From contig PERI01000003.1 in assembly GCA_002928515.1 (NCBI GenBank), positions 186,001 through 250,000 on the forward strand: a DNA stretch of 64,000 nt, read 5' to 3'. Source of the stretch: Hyphomicrobium sp. GTDB lineage: Bacteria; Pseudomonadota; Alphaproteobacteria; Rhizobiales; Hyphomicrobiaceae. The translations under genes and the position numbers were made by a program. Below are positions 9,511 through 18,510 of this stretch, piece after piece; position 1 is the stretch's first letter, and each line of letters begins with the position of its first letter. Under the pieces are notes generated by a model. The model did no database searches, was not told the origin of the DNA, and was given only the letters and a program-made list of their open reading frames with translations.

Positions 9511-10036
9511 TGCCGCCCGGTTATTTATGTCTGGTGCATCATTATTGGTTTCATTTCCGAGCCATGCCGACCCAGCCTCATCTGCCCCGTATTTGGGCAA
9601 GCCTTTATCTGCGGCTGAGATCACGCAGTGGGATATCAGCGTTTTCCCTGACGGTCGCGGATTACCGGCCGGTCGGGGAACGGCCAAAGACGGCAAAGCG
9701 CTGTTTGCCACTCATTGCGAACAGTGCCATGGCCCAGCCGGTCGAGGGGCAACGGCTGAAGAGCTTGTCGGTGAGCCGACACCGCCGACTGCCGAAAATC
9801 CCAATAAATCCATCGGTCCGTATTGGCCTCACGCAACGACAATTTTTGACTTTCTGAGACGGAGCAAGCCGCCCGAAAAGCCCGGTTCACTGACTGCGGA
9901 TCAGATCTACGCGCTGACAGCCTATTTGCTCGCAGCCAATAAAGTTATCGACGAAACGGCGGAAATGAACGCGCAATCGTTGGCAAAGGTCAAAATGCCC
10001 AATCGCGATGGCTTTATACGCATCGATGCGCCCTAG
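9497..10036 (+). CDS. soxD: c-type cytochrome SoxD, electron-accepting partner of SoxC
   Basis: Periplasmic mono-heme cytochrome c of 179 residues. The signal peptide ends near FPSHADP. One heme site CEQCHG is seen near residue 75, and a candidate distal Met ligand in KVKMPNRDGF near the C-terminus. SPITE of being shorter than two-domain SoxD proteins, one-heme SoxD forms are known. The start ATG at 9497 lies inside the end of soxC and has GGAG nine bases upstream; a second ATG at 9503 is possible. Electrons taken from SoxC would go on to the respiratory chain. Maturation depends on a Ccm system, whose ccmIEFH genes lie in this window. Confidence 0.88.
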   Translation: MSMRSAARLFMSGASLLVSFPSHADPASSAPYLGKPLSAAEITQWDISVFPDGRGLPAGRGTAKDGKALFATHCEQCHGPAGRGATAEELVGEPTPPTAENPNKSIGPYWPHATTIFDFLRRSKPPEKPGSLTADQIYALTAYLLAANKVIDETAEMNAQSLAKVKMPNRDGFIRIDAP

Positions 10037-10240
10037 TAAGCCAGGTCTCAAAGCTACTTGATGCTTTTGTGACGAGATACAGCGCGCGCTGTTCTGGCGG
10101 CAAAAGCGCCGCTTTCCCGCGCGCCTGCGAATGATGTTGAAATCCCTCCCCGCGTGCCCTATTTCCCCCGCTCGGAACTCGATGCGGTTCCGTCAGGATT
10201 TCCGGCGCTATTGACCGGAGAAAGTTATCGGGAGCGGCCT

Positions 10241-11455
10241 TTGGATAACGTTTTGATTATTGGTGCAGGTGCTGCTGGCTCTGTGGTTGCCAAGAAGTGC
10301 GCCATGAACCGCGACGTGTTCAAAACCATCACATTGGCTTCGCGTCGCATCGAAAGTTGTCAGAAGGTGCAAGCCGCCTGCGTGTCGCCAATCGACATTG
10401 CTCAGGTCGATGCCGACAACGTCGCCGAGACGGTCGCGCTGCTGCACAAGGTCAAACCCGACCTCGTCATTAACATGGCGCTGCCCTATCAAGATTTGCC
10501 GATCATGGACGCGTGTCTGGAAGCAGGCGTTCACTACATGGATACGGCGAATTATGAGCCGCGCGAAGAAGCGAAGTTCACCTATAAATATCAGTGGCCC
10601 TATCACGAGCGCTATAAAGCCAAAGGCTTAATGGCGGTTCTCGGTTGTGGCTTCGATCCCGGCGTCACGAATATTTTCTCGGCTTACGCGCAAGAGAAAC
10701 TGTTCGACGAAATTCACCTGATCGACATTATCGATTGCAACGCCGGTAACCACGGCAAAGCGTTCGCGACCAATTTCAATCCCGAAATCAACCTGCGCGA
10801 AGTCACCCAGCGCGGCAAATATTGGAAAGACGGTCAATGGATCGAAATCGATCCGCTGACCATCTCAGCCATGATCGATTATCCGGAAGTCGGGCCCGTA
10901 AAATCCTACCTCATCTATCATGAGGAAGAGGAAAGCTTGGTCGAGAACATCAAAGGCCTGCGCCAAATCCGCTTCTGGATGACGTTCTCCGATAATTACA
11001 TCAAGCATCTGGAAGTTTTGTCGAACGTTGGCATGACGCGCATCGACCCCGTCATGTACAAGGGCAATCCCGTTATCCCGATGGAATTCTTGAAGTGCCT
11101 GCTGCCTGAGCCGTCGTCTTTGGCCGAAGGTTATACTGGAAAGACCTCTATCGGTTGCATCATTAGCGGTATCAAGGACGGCAAGCCCAAACGCACGATC
11201 ATCTGGAACGTGTGCGATCACGCGCAGACCAATCGCGAAGTTGGTGCGCAAGCTGTCTCTTACACAACCGGCGTGCCGCCCGTCGTTGGCGCCATGATGA
11301 TGTTCCAAGGACATTGGACCGGCCAGGGCGTGTTCAACGTCGAGCAGTTGCCACCGGTGCCGTTCCTCACCGAACTCAGCCAGCAAGGTTTGCCTTGGCA
11401 GGTGCGCGATCTGGCAGCGGACGAGCAAGCCGACCTTCTCGCCGTCAAGACCTGA
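10241..11455 (+). CDS. Carboxynorspermidine/carboxyspermidine dehydrogenase (saccharopine dehydrogenase family)
   Basis: Condenses aspartate semialdehyde with putrescine or 1,3-diaminopropane and reduces the product with NAD(P)H, giving carboxyspermidine or carboxynorspermidine. Evidence is the N-terminal Rossmann motif VLIIGAGAAGSVVA, the family segment DTANYEPREEAK, GCGFDPGVTN, and the adjacent decarboxylase gene. The open frame starts at 10154, but the TTG at 10241 is preceded six bases upstream by GGGAG and puts the Rossmann fold at the very N-terminus, as in the family. This gives 404 residues. It overlaps the decarboxylase start by one base. Which diamine is used cannot be told from sequence; spermidine synthesis from putrescine is the likelier role in alphaproteobacteria. 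Confidence 0.9.
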   Translation: MDNVLIIGAGAAGSVVAKKCAMNRDVFKTITLASRRIESCQKVQAACVSPIDIAQVDADNVAETVALLHKVKPDLVINMALPYQDLPIMDACLEAGVHYMDTANYEPREEAKFTYKYQWPYHERYKAKGLMAVLGCGFDPGVTNIFSAYAQEKLFDEIHLIDIIDCNAGNHGKAFATNFNPEINLREVTQRGKYWKDGQWIEIDPLTISAMIDYPEVGPVKSYLIYHEEEESLVENIKGLRQIRFWMTFSDNYIKHLEVLSNVGMTRIDPVMYKGNPVIPMEFLKCLLPEPSSLAEGYTGKTSIGCIISGIKDGKPKRTIIWNVCDHAQTNREVGAQAVSYTTGVPPVVGAMMMFQGHWTGQGVFNVEQLPPVPFLTELSQQGLPWQVRDLAADEQADLLAVKT

Positions 11456-12597
11456 TGACCGTGACACTTCCCGATACCATTGCCACGCCAGCCTATGTTC
11501 TGGATGAGGCCGCGCTGAAACGCAATCTTGCCACCGCCGCGCGCATCAAGCGTGAGACGGGCTGCAAAATCTTGCTTGCGACCAAGGCGTTTGCATTTCC
11601 CGCCGCCTTCCCGCTGATGCGCGAAACTCTCGACGGCACAACGGCAAGCGGCGAATACGAAGCGCGGCTGGGCTTTGAAGAATTCGGCAAAGAAGTCCAC
11701 GTCTATTCGCCAGCTTACACGGAAGCGGAAATCGAAAGCCTCGTTGGCTTGGCGCAGCACATCTACTTCAACTCACCCGAGCAAATCCGCCGCTACTTAC
11801 CGATCGTTCGGTCAAAACGCGGCATTAAGATCGGCCTGCGCATCAATCCGGGTTATTCGAACGCCACGCTTGGTGGACCGCTGTATGATCCGTGCGCGCC
11901 TTACTCACGTTTCGGCGCAACCCGTGACACGTTGGATGATGTGCCGTGGGACGAAGTCGAGATACTTCATACGCACGCCTTATGTGAAGCACGCGATGTC
12001 GGCTCCGTTGGCCTCATCACGCACGTCGCGCAGAATTTTGCGCCTTACATTCATAAGGTCAAAGCGGTCAATTTCGGCGGTGGGCATTTCATCAATAAGC
12101 CCGGCTATAACGTCGATAAATTGATTGCGGCGATCAACGACTTCCGTGCGCAGTTCGGCGTCGAGGTCGTTCTCGAACCCGGTGCGGGCTTGGTTGTCGA
12201 TACGGGTTACCTGATCTCCAGCGTTCTGGATTTGCACCATAACGAAAAAGACATCGCCATCCTAGATGCGTCCGCTTCGACCCATATGCCGGATGTACTC
12301 GAAGTGCCCTACACACCCAGCGTCGTAGGCGCAGCCGAACCTGGCGTGCTGGCACACTCCTACATTCTTGGCGGCAAAACGTGCATGACGGGCGATATCA
12401 TCGGCGAATATTCGTTCGCGCAGCCCTTACGCCCCGGCGACCGCATCGTCTTTACGGATATGATGCAATACTCGTTCGTCAAGAATAATACTTTTAACGG
12501 CGTGCCATTGCCGAGCATGGTCGTATTGCGCGAAGATGGATCGCATCACGTCGTGCAATCATTTGGCTATCAGGATTTCCGCCGCCGTCTTGGCTGA
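11455..12597 (+). CDS. nspC: Carboxynorspermidine/carboxyspermidine decarboxylase
   Basis: Cytoplasmic PLP-dependent fold III decarboxylase that releases CO2 from carboxy(nor)spermidine, the last step of this spermidine route. The PLP Lys is in LLATKAFAF (about residue 40). The phosphate-binding glycine loop is VNFGGGHFI and the EPGAGLVVDTGYL segment follows. The catalytic Cys region is ILGGKTCMTGDIIGEY. The ATG at 11455 shares its first base with the dehydrogenase stop (TGATG), which shows translational coupling; the upstream part of the open frame lies inside that gene and is discarded. 380 residues is normal. Together with the preceding gene it replaces the SAM-dependent spermidine synthase route. 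Confidence 0.93.
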   Translation: MTVTLPDTIATPAYVLDEAALKRNLATAARIKRETGCKILLATKAFAFPAAFPLMRETLDGTTASGEYEARLGFEEFGKEVHVYSPAYTEAEIESLVGLAQHIYFNSPEQIRRYLPIVRSKRGIKIGLRINPGYSNATLGGPLYDPCAPYSRFGATRDTLDDVPWDEVEILHTHALCEARDVGSVGLITHVAQNFAPYIHKVKAVNFGGGHFINKPGYNVDKLIAAINDFRAQFGVEVVLEPGAGLVVDTGYLISSVLDLHHNEKDIAILDASASTHMPDVLEVPYTPSVVGAAEPGVLAHSYILGGKTCMTGDIIGEYSFAQPLRPGDRIVFTDMMQYSFVKNNTFNGVPLPSMVVLREDGSHHVVQSFGYQDFRRRLG

Positions 12598-12661
12598 TCC
12601 AAGTTCGCGCAATGACCTTATTCCCAGTCGTCCACGTCTCATCAAAAGGCCGCGACGTGTC

Positions 12662-15328
12662 ATGAAAACCGATATGCCGAAGACGATCCGCTTATCCGAT
12701 TACAAGCCTTCGGATTTTGTCATCGATCGCGTCGATCTTGATATTTCACTCCATCCGTCGCGCACGATGGTCAAGGCCAAGCTGGCCATCCGTCGCAATC
12801 CGAAAGTAAAGTCCCATACTCGGCAATTGATTTTGGATGGCGAGCATCTGGAGCTCAAGCATATCTCGATCGACAACAAACGCCTTAAGCCCGGTGATTA
12901 CGCCATCAGCGACACAAGTTTGCGTTTGAAAGTCACGCCATCTGGACCTTTCACGCTTGAACTCACCACCGTCGTCAATCCCGAAGCCAATACAGCACTG
13001 CAGGGCATTTACCTTTCGCGTGGCACATATTGCTCGCAATGCGAAGCGCAGGGCTTTCGACGCATCACCTACTTTCTCGACCGACCTGACGTGCTATCCG
13101 TTTATACCGTCCGCCTCGAAGCGGATGTCGCTGCGGCACCACTCCTGCTGAGCAACGGCAACCCCAAAGATCATGGCACGATGGATGGCGGCCGCCACTT
13201 TGCCGTCTGGCACGATCCGTTTCCGAAGCCCTGCTATTTGTTTGCCATCGTGGGCGGCGACCTCGCCCCGGTTCATTCTGACTTCACCACCGCCTCTGGA
13301 CGCCACGTCGATCTCAACATCTATGTCGAGCACGGCAAGCAAGAACGCGCATACTGGGCGATGGATGCTTTGAAACGGTCGATGATCTGGGACGAAGCGC
13401 GATTTGGCCGCGAATACGATCTCGATGTGTTCAACATCGTCGCCGTGTCGGATTTCAACATGGGTGCGATGGAGAACAAAGGTCTCAACATTTTTAACGA
13501 CCGGTTGATCCTCGCCTCATCCGATACCGCGACGGATGCCAACTATGAGGCCATCGAAAGCGTCGTCGCACACGAATACTTTCACAACTGGACCGGCAAC
13601 CGCATCACCTGCCGCGACTGGTTTCAACTGTGCTTGAAAGAAGGATTGACTGTCTATCGCGATCAGGAATTTTCCGGTGATGAGCGCAGCCGCACCGTGC
13701 AGCGCATTTCCGACGTGCGGCAATTGAAGGCACTGCAATTTCCCGAAGACCAAGGGCCATTGGCGCATCCCGTGCGACCCGAGAGCTATATCGAGATCAA
13801 CAATTTCTACACGCCGACGGTCTATGAAAAAGGCGCCGAACTGGTGCGCATGATCGAAACCATTCTTGGCCCGGAGAAATTCCGCGCCGGTATGGATCTT
13901 TATTTTGATCGCCACGATGGTGATGCGGCGACGATTGAGGATTTTATCGCCTGCTTCGAAGCCGCGAGTGGCTATGATCTGGAGCACTTCAAACTATGGT
14001 ATGCGCAGGCCGGCACACCTGAACTCGTGTGCGATTTTCGCTACGATAAAGCAACAAGCACCGCTGAACTTACCGTCCATCAAAGTTTGCGCGCGACGCC
14101 GGGTCAGCCGAAGAAATCTCCGTTGTATATTCCGCTTGCGCTCGCATTGCTCGGGCCTAAGGGCCGCGAACTGCCACTGAACTTGGAGCGCGGTAAAGCG
14201 ATTCGCAACGGCGTTCTGGCCGTCACGCGCGCAAAACAGACTTTCCGTTTTACAGGCCTCAAGTCACGGCCGGTTCCCTCGCTGCTGCGGGGCTTTTCGG
14301 CACCCGTCAACATTACGATGGATTTGAGCGATGCTGATCTTGCGTTCCTGATGGCGCACGACGGCGATCTGTTCAATCGCTGGCAATCCGCGAATCGGTA
14401 TGCAACGCGCGCCATACTCAGCCGCATACCAAGCGCAGGAAAATCAGCCACTCCAAACGCCGCTCATCACAAAATATCTAGCGCGAAATATGCGGCCGCC
14501 ATCGCTCTTGCGTTGCAAGACCCCGAACTCGAAGATGCCTACAAAGCGGAACTTCTCAAACTACCCACCCAATCCGACCTCGCCCGCGAACAGGCCCGTC
14601 ATGTCGATCCCGATATCATCCACACGGCCCATCGATCATTCAGCCATGACCTCGGGACGACACTGGGCGATTTGCTACAAGAGACCTACAAAGCCAAGTC
14701 CAAACGTGGCGCATTTTCTCCGGATGCTGCGAGTGCTGGCCGACGCGCCTTGCGCAACGCCTGTCTAACATTGCTCACGGCGCGCGGGCAAACGGTGGAC
14801 CTCACGCGGCTTGCTGCCCACTATAACAACGCCACCAATATGACCGATGCCGCGCAGGCGCTATCTTTGCTGGCACATCACAACATCCCTGCCCGCGATA
14901 AGGCGTTCGCTCATTTCTTCGAGCGCTGGCAGCACGATCACCTCGTCATTGACATGTGGTTTGCCGTTCAAGCTCAATCGTCACTTCCAGATACGCTCGA
15001 GCGCGTTGAGGCATTGTGCACGCATCCCCTTTTTAAAATGACGACGCCCAACAAGGTGCGAGCCTTACTCGGCACCTTTGCCATGTCTAATCCGGTTCAA
15101 TTCAATCGTGCGGACGGTGCTGGATATAAATTTATTGCCGACAAAGTCTTAGAAGTCGATCGCGTTAACCCGCAGGTTGCCGCGCGTTTGCTCAGCGCCT
15201 TCCGAAGTTACAGCACCCTTGAGCCGCGTCGGCGGGTACTTGCCAAGTCTGAACTTAAAAAAGTTGCCGATGCGAAAGGACTTTCTCGCGATAGCGGAGA
15301 GATCGTGGCGCGCATGTTAGAAGGTTGA
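12662..15328 (+). CDS. pepN: Aminopeptidase N (M1 family)
   Basis: Zinc metallo-aminopeptidase that degrades peptides in the cytoplasm. The exopeptidase motif GAMENKGLNIF (about residue 262) and the zinc site HEYFHNW followed 18 residues later by LKEGLTVY (about 300-325) are intact. The rest is the Ig-like and helical C-terminal domains of the bacterial PepN type (DUF3458 region). The length of 888 residues is typical of gammaproteobacterial-type PepN. The start at 12662 is the first ATG that gives a standard N-terminus; no strong ribosome site is seen and 12674 is an alternative. It follows nspC by 64 bases. No link to polyamine metabolism is implied. Confidence 0.93.
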   Translation: MKTDMPKTIRLSDYKPSDFVIDRVDLDISLHPSRTMVKAKLAIRRNPKVKSHTRQLILDGEHLELKHISIDNKRLKPGDYAISDTSLRLKVTPSGPFTLELTTVVNPEANTALQGIYLSRGTYCSQCEAQGFRRITYFLDRPDVLSVYTVRLEADVAAAPLLLSNGNPKDHGTMDGGRHFAVWHDPFPKPCYLFAIVGGDLAPVHSDFTTASGRHVDLNIYVEHGKQERAYWAMDALKRSMIWDEARFGREYDLDVFNIVAVSDFNMGAMENKGLNIFNDRLILASSDTATDANYEAIESVVAHEYFHNWTGNRITCRDWFQLCLKEGLTVYRDQEFSGDERSRTVQRISDVRQLKALQFPEDQGPLAHPVRPESYIEINNFYTPTVYEKGAELVRMIETILGPEKFRAGMDLYFDRHDGDAATIEDFIACFEAASGYDLEHFKLWYAQAGTPELVCDFRYDKATSTAELTVHQSLRATPGQPKKSPLYIPLALALLGPKGRELPLNLERGKAIRNGVLAVTRAKQTFRFTGLKSRPVPSLLRGFSAPVNITMDLSDADLAFLMAHDGDLFNRWQSANRYATRAILSRIPSAGKSATPNAAHHKISSAKYAAAIALALQDPELEDAYKAELLKLPTQSDLAREQARHVDPDIIHTAHRSFSHDLGTTLGDLLQETYKAKSKRGAFSPDAASAGRRALRNACLTLLTARGQTVDLTRLAAHYNNATNMTDAAQALSLLAHHNIPARDKAFAHFFERWQHDHLVIDMWFAVQAQSSLPDTLERVEALCTHPLFKMTTPNKVRALLGTFAMSNPVQFNRADGAGYKFIADKVLEVDRVNPQVAARLLSAFRSYSTLEPRRRVLAKSELKKVADAKGLSRDSGEIVARMLEG

Positions 15329-15558
15329 GCGGGCACCACAAACCCCTCTGAGAATTCAACGATAAGAACAAAATAGGCTTGGCGCATCGCGCTTGTGCGC
15401 GAATGCCTCAATTCGAACGAATTGTTTTCAGGACGGATTTAATCTCCCTCGACACCTGAGTCGCAAATCAGTGAAAGTGATTCTGCAAGCTGGGGCATGT
15501 CGGGACGCAGACAGTTTGCGGGGGACTTCACGGTACAGTTTTGGGAAGGAAGATGGGG

Positions 15559-16656
15559 ATGGCGTGGACTTGGTCCGCTCCTCAAAGGGGGAACTTTGCC
15601 AATGCTTCGGCTTTATCTGCTGAAGCTTGGACATCGAGTACGGCTTTGGCATCGCAGTCGCTATGTTACCTCGGTAAAGGCGATCTAACGCGCGGCGTCT
15701 GTGTCGGTGTCGCGAGTATCCTCACGATTGCCGGTGTTGCAGCGCCTTTTCTGCAACCTGAAACCCTGACCGCTTTTCTTTTCGTCATTGCTGCCATTTC
15801 CGCACTTCTGGTCGTTGTCAGATCGGCCGATCAATCTGAAGTCATCCCAGACGAGCGTTTTGAATTCAGAAGCGACGCAATTGCGCGCAACACAGCCACA
15901 TCATTTTACGCGACACCGCGAACTTTCGAGGAGCTCTTGCCACGCTCCAGCACGACGTCTCTTCCCACCCCCTCGATCGATCGCGTTGCATGGGCGCGCC
16001 TGACGGCCCACATGAGCCATGAACTCAGAACGCCGCTCAATGCTGTTCTGGGGTTTTCTGAACTCATGAGTAACGAGGTGTTTGGTCCGATTGGTGCCAG
16101 TTGTTACAGTGACTATGCTCGTAATATCCACGCCAGCGGTCGGATGCTTCTTAAATCTGCCGAAGATGCGCTCGCCATTACAGCCTTGCTGACGTCACCT
16201 GACAATCTCGGTGCACCTGTAACAACCTGCCTTGCAAGCGCAGTCCAAGAAGCCCTCGCGTTTCATGAACATGACTTTGCCGCCCGGCGCATTTCCATTG
16301 CCAGCGAGCTATCGACTGACGCTCTGGCCCTTGCCGATCCGCAGACGGTGCGCCAAATGCTGATCAACTTACTCGCTGATTGCGCGCACCAGAGTCACAG
16401 CGATATGACGATCAAAATTTCCATCCGTGCCCATGTCGAGCGTATCGACGTGATGATATCGGGCGAGTTGCCTGTCGCGATAGACTCGCCCCAAAGTCGC
16501 GAGCCATCGAACGAATCTTTTGCTTTGCTGTTAGCGCGCACTTTGGCTGAACTCTCCGGCGCGCATCTCCCGCCGCCCGTGAGAGCAAACGGCTCTGTGA
16601 CCCAGGTGGCGCACTTTACGCCTGCCACTCAGCGTGATTTCTTTTCACTGCAATAA
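15559..16656 (+). CDS. Histidine-kinase-like membrane protein with degenerate ATPase domain
   Basis: Protein with two hydrophobic segments (about residues 45-90: ASILTIAGVAAPFL and LTAFLFVIAAISALLVVV). A clear HisKA dimerisation/phosphotransfer helix follows, with HMSHELRTPLNAVLGFSE, putting the phospho-acceptor His at residue 154. In the region where HATPase_c should be, I find a weak N-box-like segment (MLINLLADCAHQS) with the usual Asn replaced, and no DxGxG or GxGLGL box. It may not bind ATP, and may act as a phosphotransfer or scaffold protein, as DivL- or ChpT-like proteins do. AGGA lies eight bases before the ATG at 15559; the ATG at 15553 and TTG at 15541 are alternatives. No response regulator is adjacent. 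Confidence 0.7.
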   Translation: MAWTWSAPQRGNFANASALSAEAWTSSTALASQSLCYLGKGDLTRGVCVGVASILTIAGVAAPFLQPETLTAFLFVIAAISALLVVVRSADQSEVIPDERFEFRSDAIARNTATSFYATPRTFEELLPRSSTTSLPTPSIDRVAWARLTAHMSHELRTPLNAVLGFSELMSNEVFGPIGASCYSDYARNIHASGRMLLKSAEDALAITALLTSPDNLGAPVTTCLASAVQEALAFHEHDFAARRISIASELSTDALALADPQTVRQMLINLLADCAHQSHSDMTIKISIRAHVERIDVMISGELPVAIDSPQSREPSNESFALLLARTLAELSGAHLPPPVRANGSVTQVAHFTPATQRDFFSLQ

Positions 16657-16671
16657 TGGGTGGTGGCTCAC

Positions 16672-17163
16672 TTAGTGTTTCTTGCGCGGCTTGCGCATTT
16701 CACGCCACTCACTCAGCATCTGACGCTCATCTGGCGTCAGTTGTGCAGCCATACTCGAAAGAATGTCGCCAATCGCCATTTTGAGTTTGGTCTCTGCTTC
16801 CGTCATACGCGCAAACGCGGCCTTGACCTTTTCCTGATCGAACGGCTCTTCCGACAATACTTTGTTGCCCGCCAGCCATGCTTCACTGGAGGCTTCGCGC
16901 AGAGGTTTTAAATTTTCGCGTGCCGTTTTCACTTGCTCGCGAATGGCTGGTTGCTTGTCTTTAGGTAGCTTGCGCACGAACCCAAGCAGGCCGGCATCTT
17001 CACCGCCGCGCATGGACATGCCATGCGGCTTGCCATGGCGCTGGTGCAGAAACGCCCCGCCTAGACTGCCAACAAACAGCAGGTTGACCGCCAAGGATGC
17101 GATCAAACCGGCATATAACCAACGCGGCATCCGCGCGCCACCATTCGGCGCTTCGCTTGTCAT
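16672..17163 (-). CDS. Periplasmic heavy-metal sensor-like protein (CpxP/CnrX-type)
   Basis: Membrane-anchored periplasmic helical protein of the Metal_resist / LTXXQ superfamily. An N-terminal transmembrane anchor (about residues 15-38) is followed by a short His/Met-rich stretch (HQRHGKPHGMSMRGG) that could bind metal. Then come long amphipathic helices ending MAAQLTPDERQMLSEW, the family's C-terminal mark. It is the last gene of an operon with an ECF sigma factor and a membrane protein; its ATG overlaps the stop of the preceding gene by 4 bases. By analogy with CnrYXH-type systems it could sense metals or envelope stress for the sigma factor. That role is inference. Confidence 0.75.
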   Translation of the reverse strand: MTSEAPNGGARMPRWLYAGLIASLAVNLLFVGSLGGAFLHQRHGKPHGMSMRGGEDAGLLGFVRKLPKDKQPAIREQVKTARENLKPLREASSEAWLAGNKVLSEEPFDQEKVKAAFARMTEAETKLKMAIGDILSSMAAQLTPDERQMLSEWREMRKPRKKH

Positions 17164-17684
17164 AGCAAGTCCTCGTCCAATAGGCCTTCGGCTTCGTCAA
17201 CATTCGCCAGCAAAGGAGCCGTCGATGAATCGAACGCAGTGTTCGATTGGCCAATCAAAAGCTCCGCGGCTGGATTGAGCGCTGGCGTTTGGCCGACCAT
17301 AATTCCTAACACAAGAGACGCTGCCAATGCGGCGGCTGCCATACCGTGCTGACGCCCGCCAAAGACAAAACCGCGTTGTGTGCCAGGTTGCGAGTTGGTC
17401 GCTGCACCTGTGTTACTGACAAGGCGCGGCTGGCGCACTGCGTCGGATTCAATGCGCCCTGCAAGCCGCGTCAAGGCATCAGGGCTCAAGCAGGGTGCCT
17501 GATCGAGAATTTTATCGAACGCTTCAGCTTCACGCACCATCCGTTGCGCTTCCACATTGCTGGATATCAAGCTCGATAGTGCCAAGCGGACAGGTGCTGG
17601 CCAGCGCGTCCGATCGGCGCCAAACGTATCAAGCGCGGATTCCAAATCCTGCAAGCTCGATGCTGTCCTATCTCTGTTCGTCAT
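17160..17684 (-). CDS. Putative anti-sigma-factor-like membrane protein
   Basis: A 174-residue protein between an ECF sigma gene and a metal-sensor-like gene. The cytoplasmic N-terminal half (LESALDTFGADRTRWPAPVR) is helical. A transmembrane segment follows near residues 113-130 (MAAAALAASLVLGIMVG) and a short acidic periplasmic tail (DEAEGLLDEDLL). This topology and the gene order fit an anti-sigma factor, but I see no zinc-binding HxxxCxxC motif of the ZAS class. It starts 40 bases after the sigma stop. Alphaproteobacteria often carry such a protein of unknown biochemical role in this operon. Anti-sigma function is inferred from position only. Confidence 0.6.
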   Translation of the reverse strand: MTNRDRTASSLQDLESALDTFGADRTRWPAPVRLALSSLISSNVEAQRMVREAEAFDKILDQAPCLSPDALTRLAGRIESDAVRQPRLVSNTGAATNSQPGTQRGFVFGGRQHGMAAAALAASLVLGIMVGQTPALNPAAELLIGQSNTAFDSSTAPLLANVDEAEGLLDEDLL

Positions 17685-17724
17685 GGTCTTTACGTCTCCG
17701 CAGTCTTTAGTGCCGTCTTCGATT

Positions 17725-18384
17725 TTATTTCGAACTCGTTGTGAGCAGTCCGCGCCACTCGTTTCGTAAATCGACTTTCAATTGGCGTCGCGCACGCCCG
17801 AGCAAACTTTCCACCGCTTCATCTGTAATACCCATCACAGCACCAACCTCGATCTGGCTCATGCCTTCATAGTGAAACAAGGTGAGCGCGAGTCGCTGCC
17901 GTTCGGGAAGTCGCTTCAAGGCAACATCAACCCGCTGGCGCACTTCCTCGCTCTCCAAAATCGCCAATTGCCGCGGTTCTTCGGGAACCTCCGGCAACTC
18001 ATCCACCGGCGTCAATCGCGTTCGACCTCGCACCCGGTCGATGCATAAATTAGACACCACGCGTCGCAACCATGGACGCACCCCAGCCGGGCCCAATTCT
18101 AACGTCGCACCTGACCGCCATAGTCTCAGAAACGTCTCCTGCGCCACATCTTCCGCCTCGGCATCGTCGCGCAGCATGCGGCGCGCGATCGCCACGACCG
18201 TTTTCAAATGACGATCCGTCAGCACTCGAAACGCCGAGCCGTCACCTTTGGCCACTTGCGCCACAAGCACCGCTTCTCCAGCGCCGAGATCGGGTGCCAG
18301 CGCCGCACTGCTCGCGACGGTGTTGTCAAACGGTGTTGCTGCCACCAAAGCCCTCGACATTTCGGTCGCCGACGTCCTTTTCAT
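17725..18384 (-). CDS. ECF-family RNA polymerase sigma factor
   Basis: Alternative sigma factor of 219 residues. Region 2 spans about residues 45-115 (DGSAFRVLTDRHLKTVV, then AEDVAQETFLRLWR, the conserved core-binding and -10 segment). Region 4 spans about 150-205 (LPERQRLALTLFHYEGMSQ and the helix-turn-helix VGAVMGITDEAVESLLGRAR). No region 1 or 3 is present, which defines the ECF group. It is the first gene of a three-gene operon with a membrane protein and a metal-sensor-like protein. Autoregulation is usual for such operons; I could not identify its promoter motif with confidence in the 126-base upstream gap, which holds two tandem copies of CATTTGTTGG-like sequence near 18442-18463. Confidence 0.9.
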   Translation of the reverse strand: MKRTSATEMSRALVAATPFDNTVASSAALAPDLGAGEAVLVAQVAKGDGSAFRVLTDRHLKTVVAIARRMLRDDAEAEDVAQETFLRLWRSGATLELGPAGVRPWLRRVVSNLCIDRVRGRTRLTPVDELPEVPEEPRQLAILESEEVRQRVDVALKRLPERQRLALTLFHYEGMSQIEVGAVMGITDEAVESLLGRARRQLKVDLRNEWRGLLTTSSK

Positions 18385-18510
18385 GGACCCGCAACGCTGC
18401 TTTTAGCCCACATCGGACCACTTGAGCGGTACGGGTTCAACCCATTTGTTGGCCATTTGTTGGAAAGAACGCGAGCGGATATAGAAATCCGTCGCAATCG
18501 CCTGAAAAAC

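Noticed and set aside
10080-10091. Palindrome CAGCGCGCGCTG after soxD
   Set aside because: Short alternating GC palindrome with no T tract; likely chance in GC-rich DNA.
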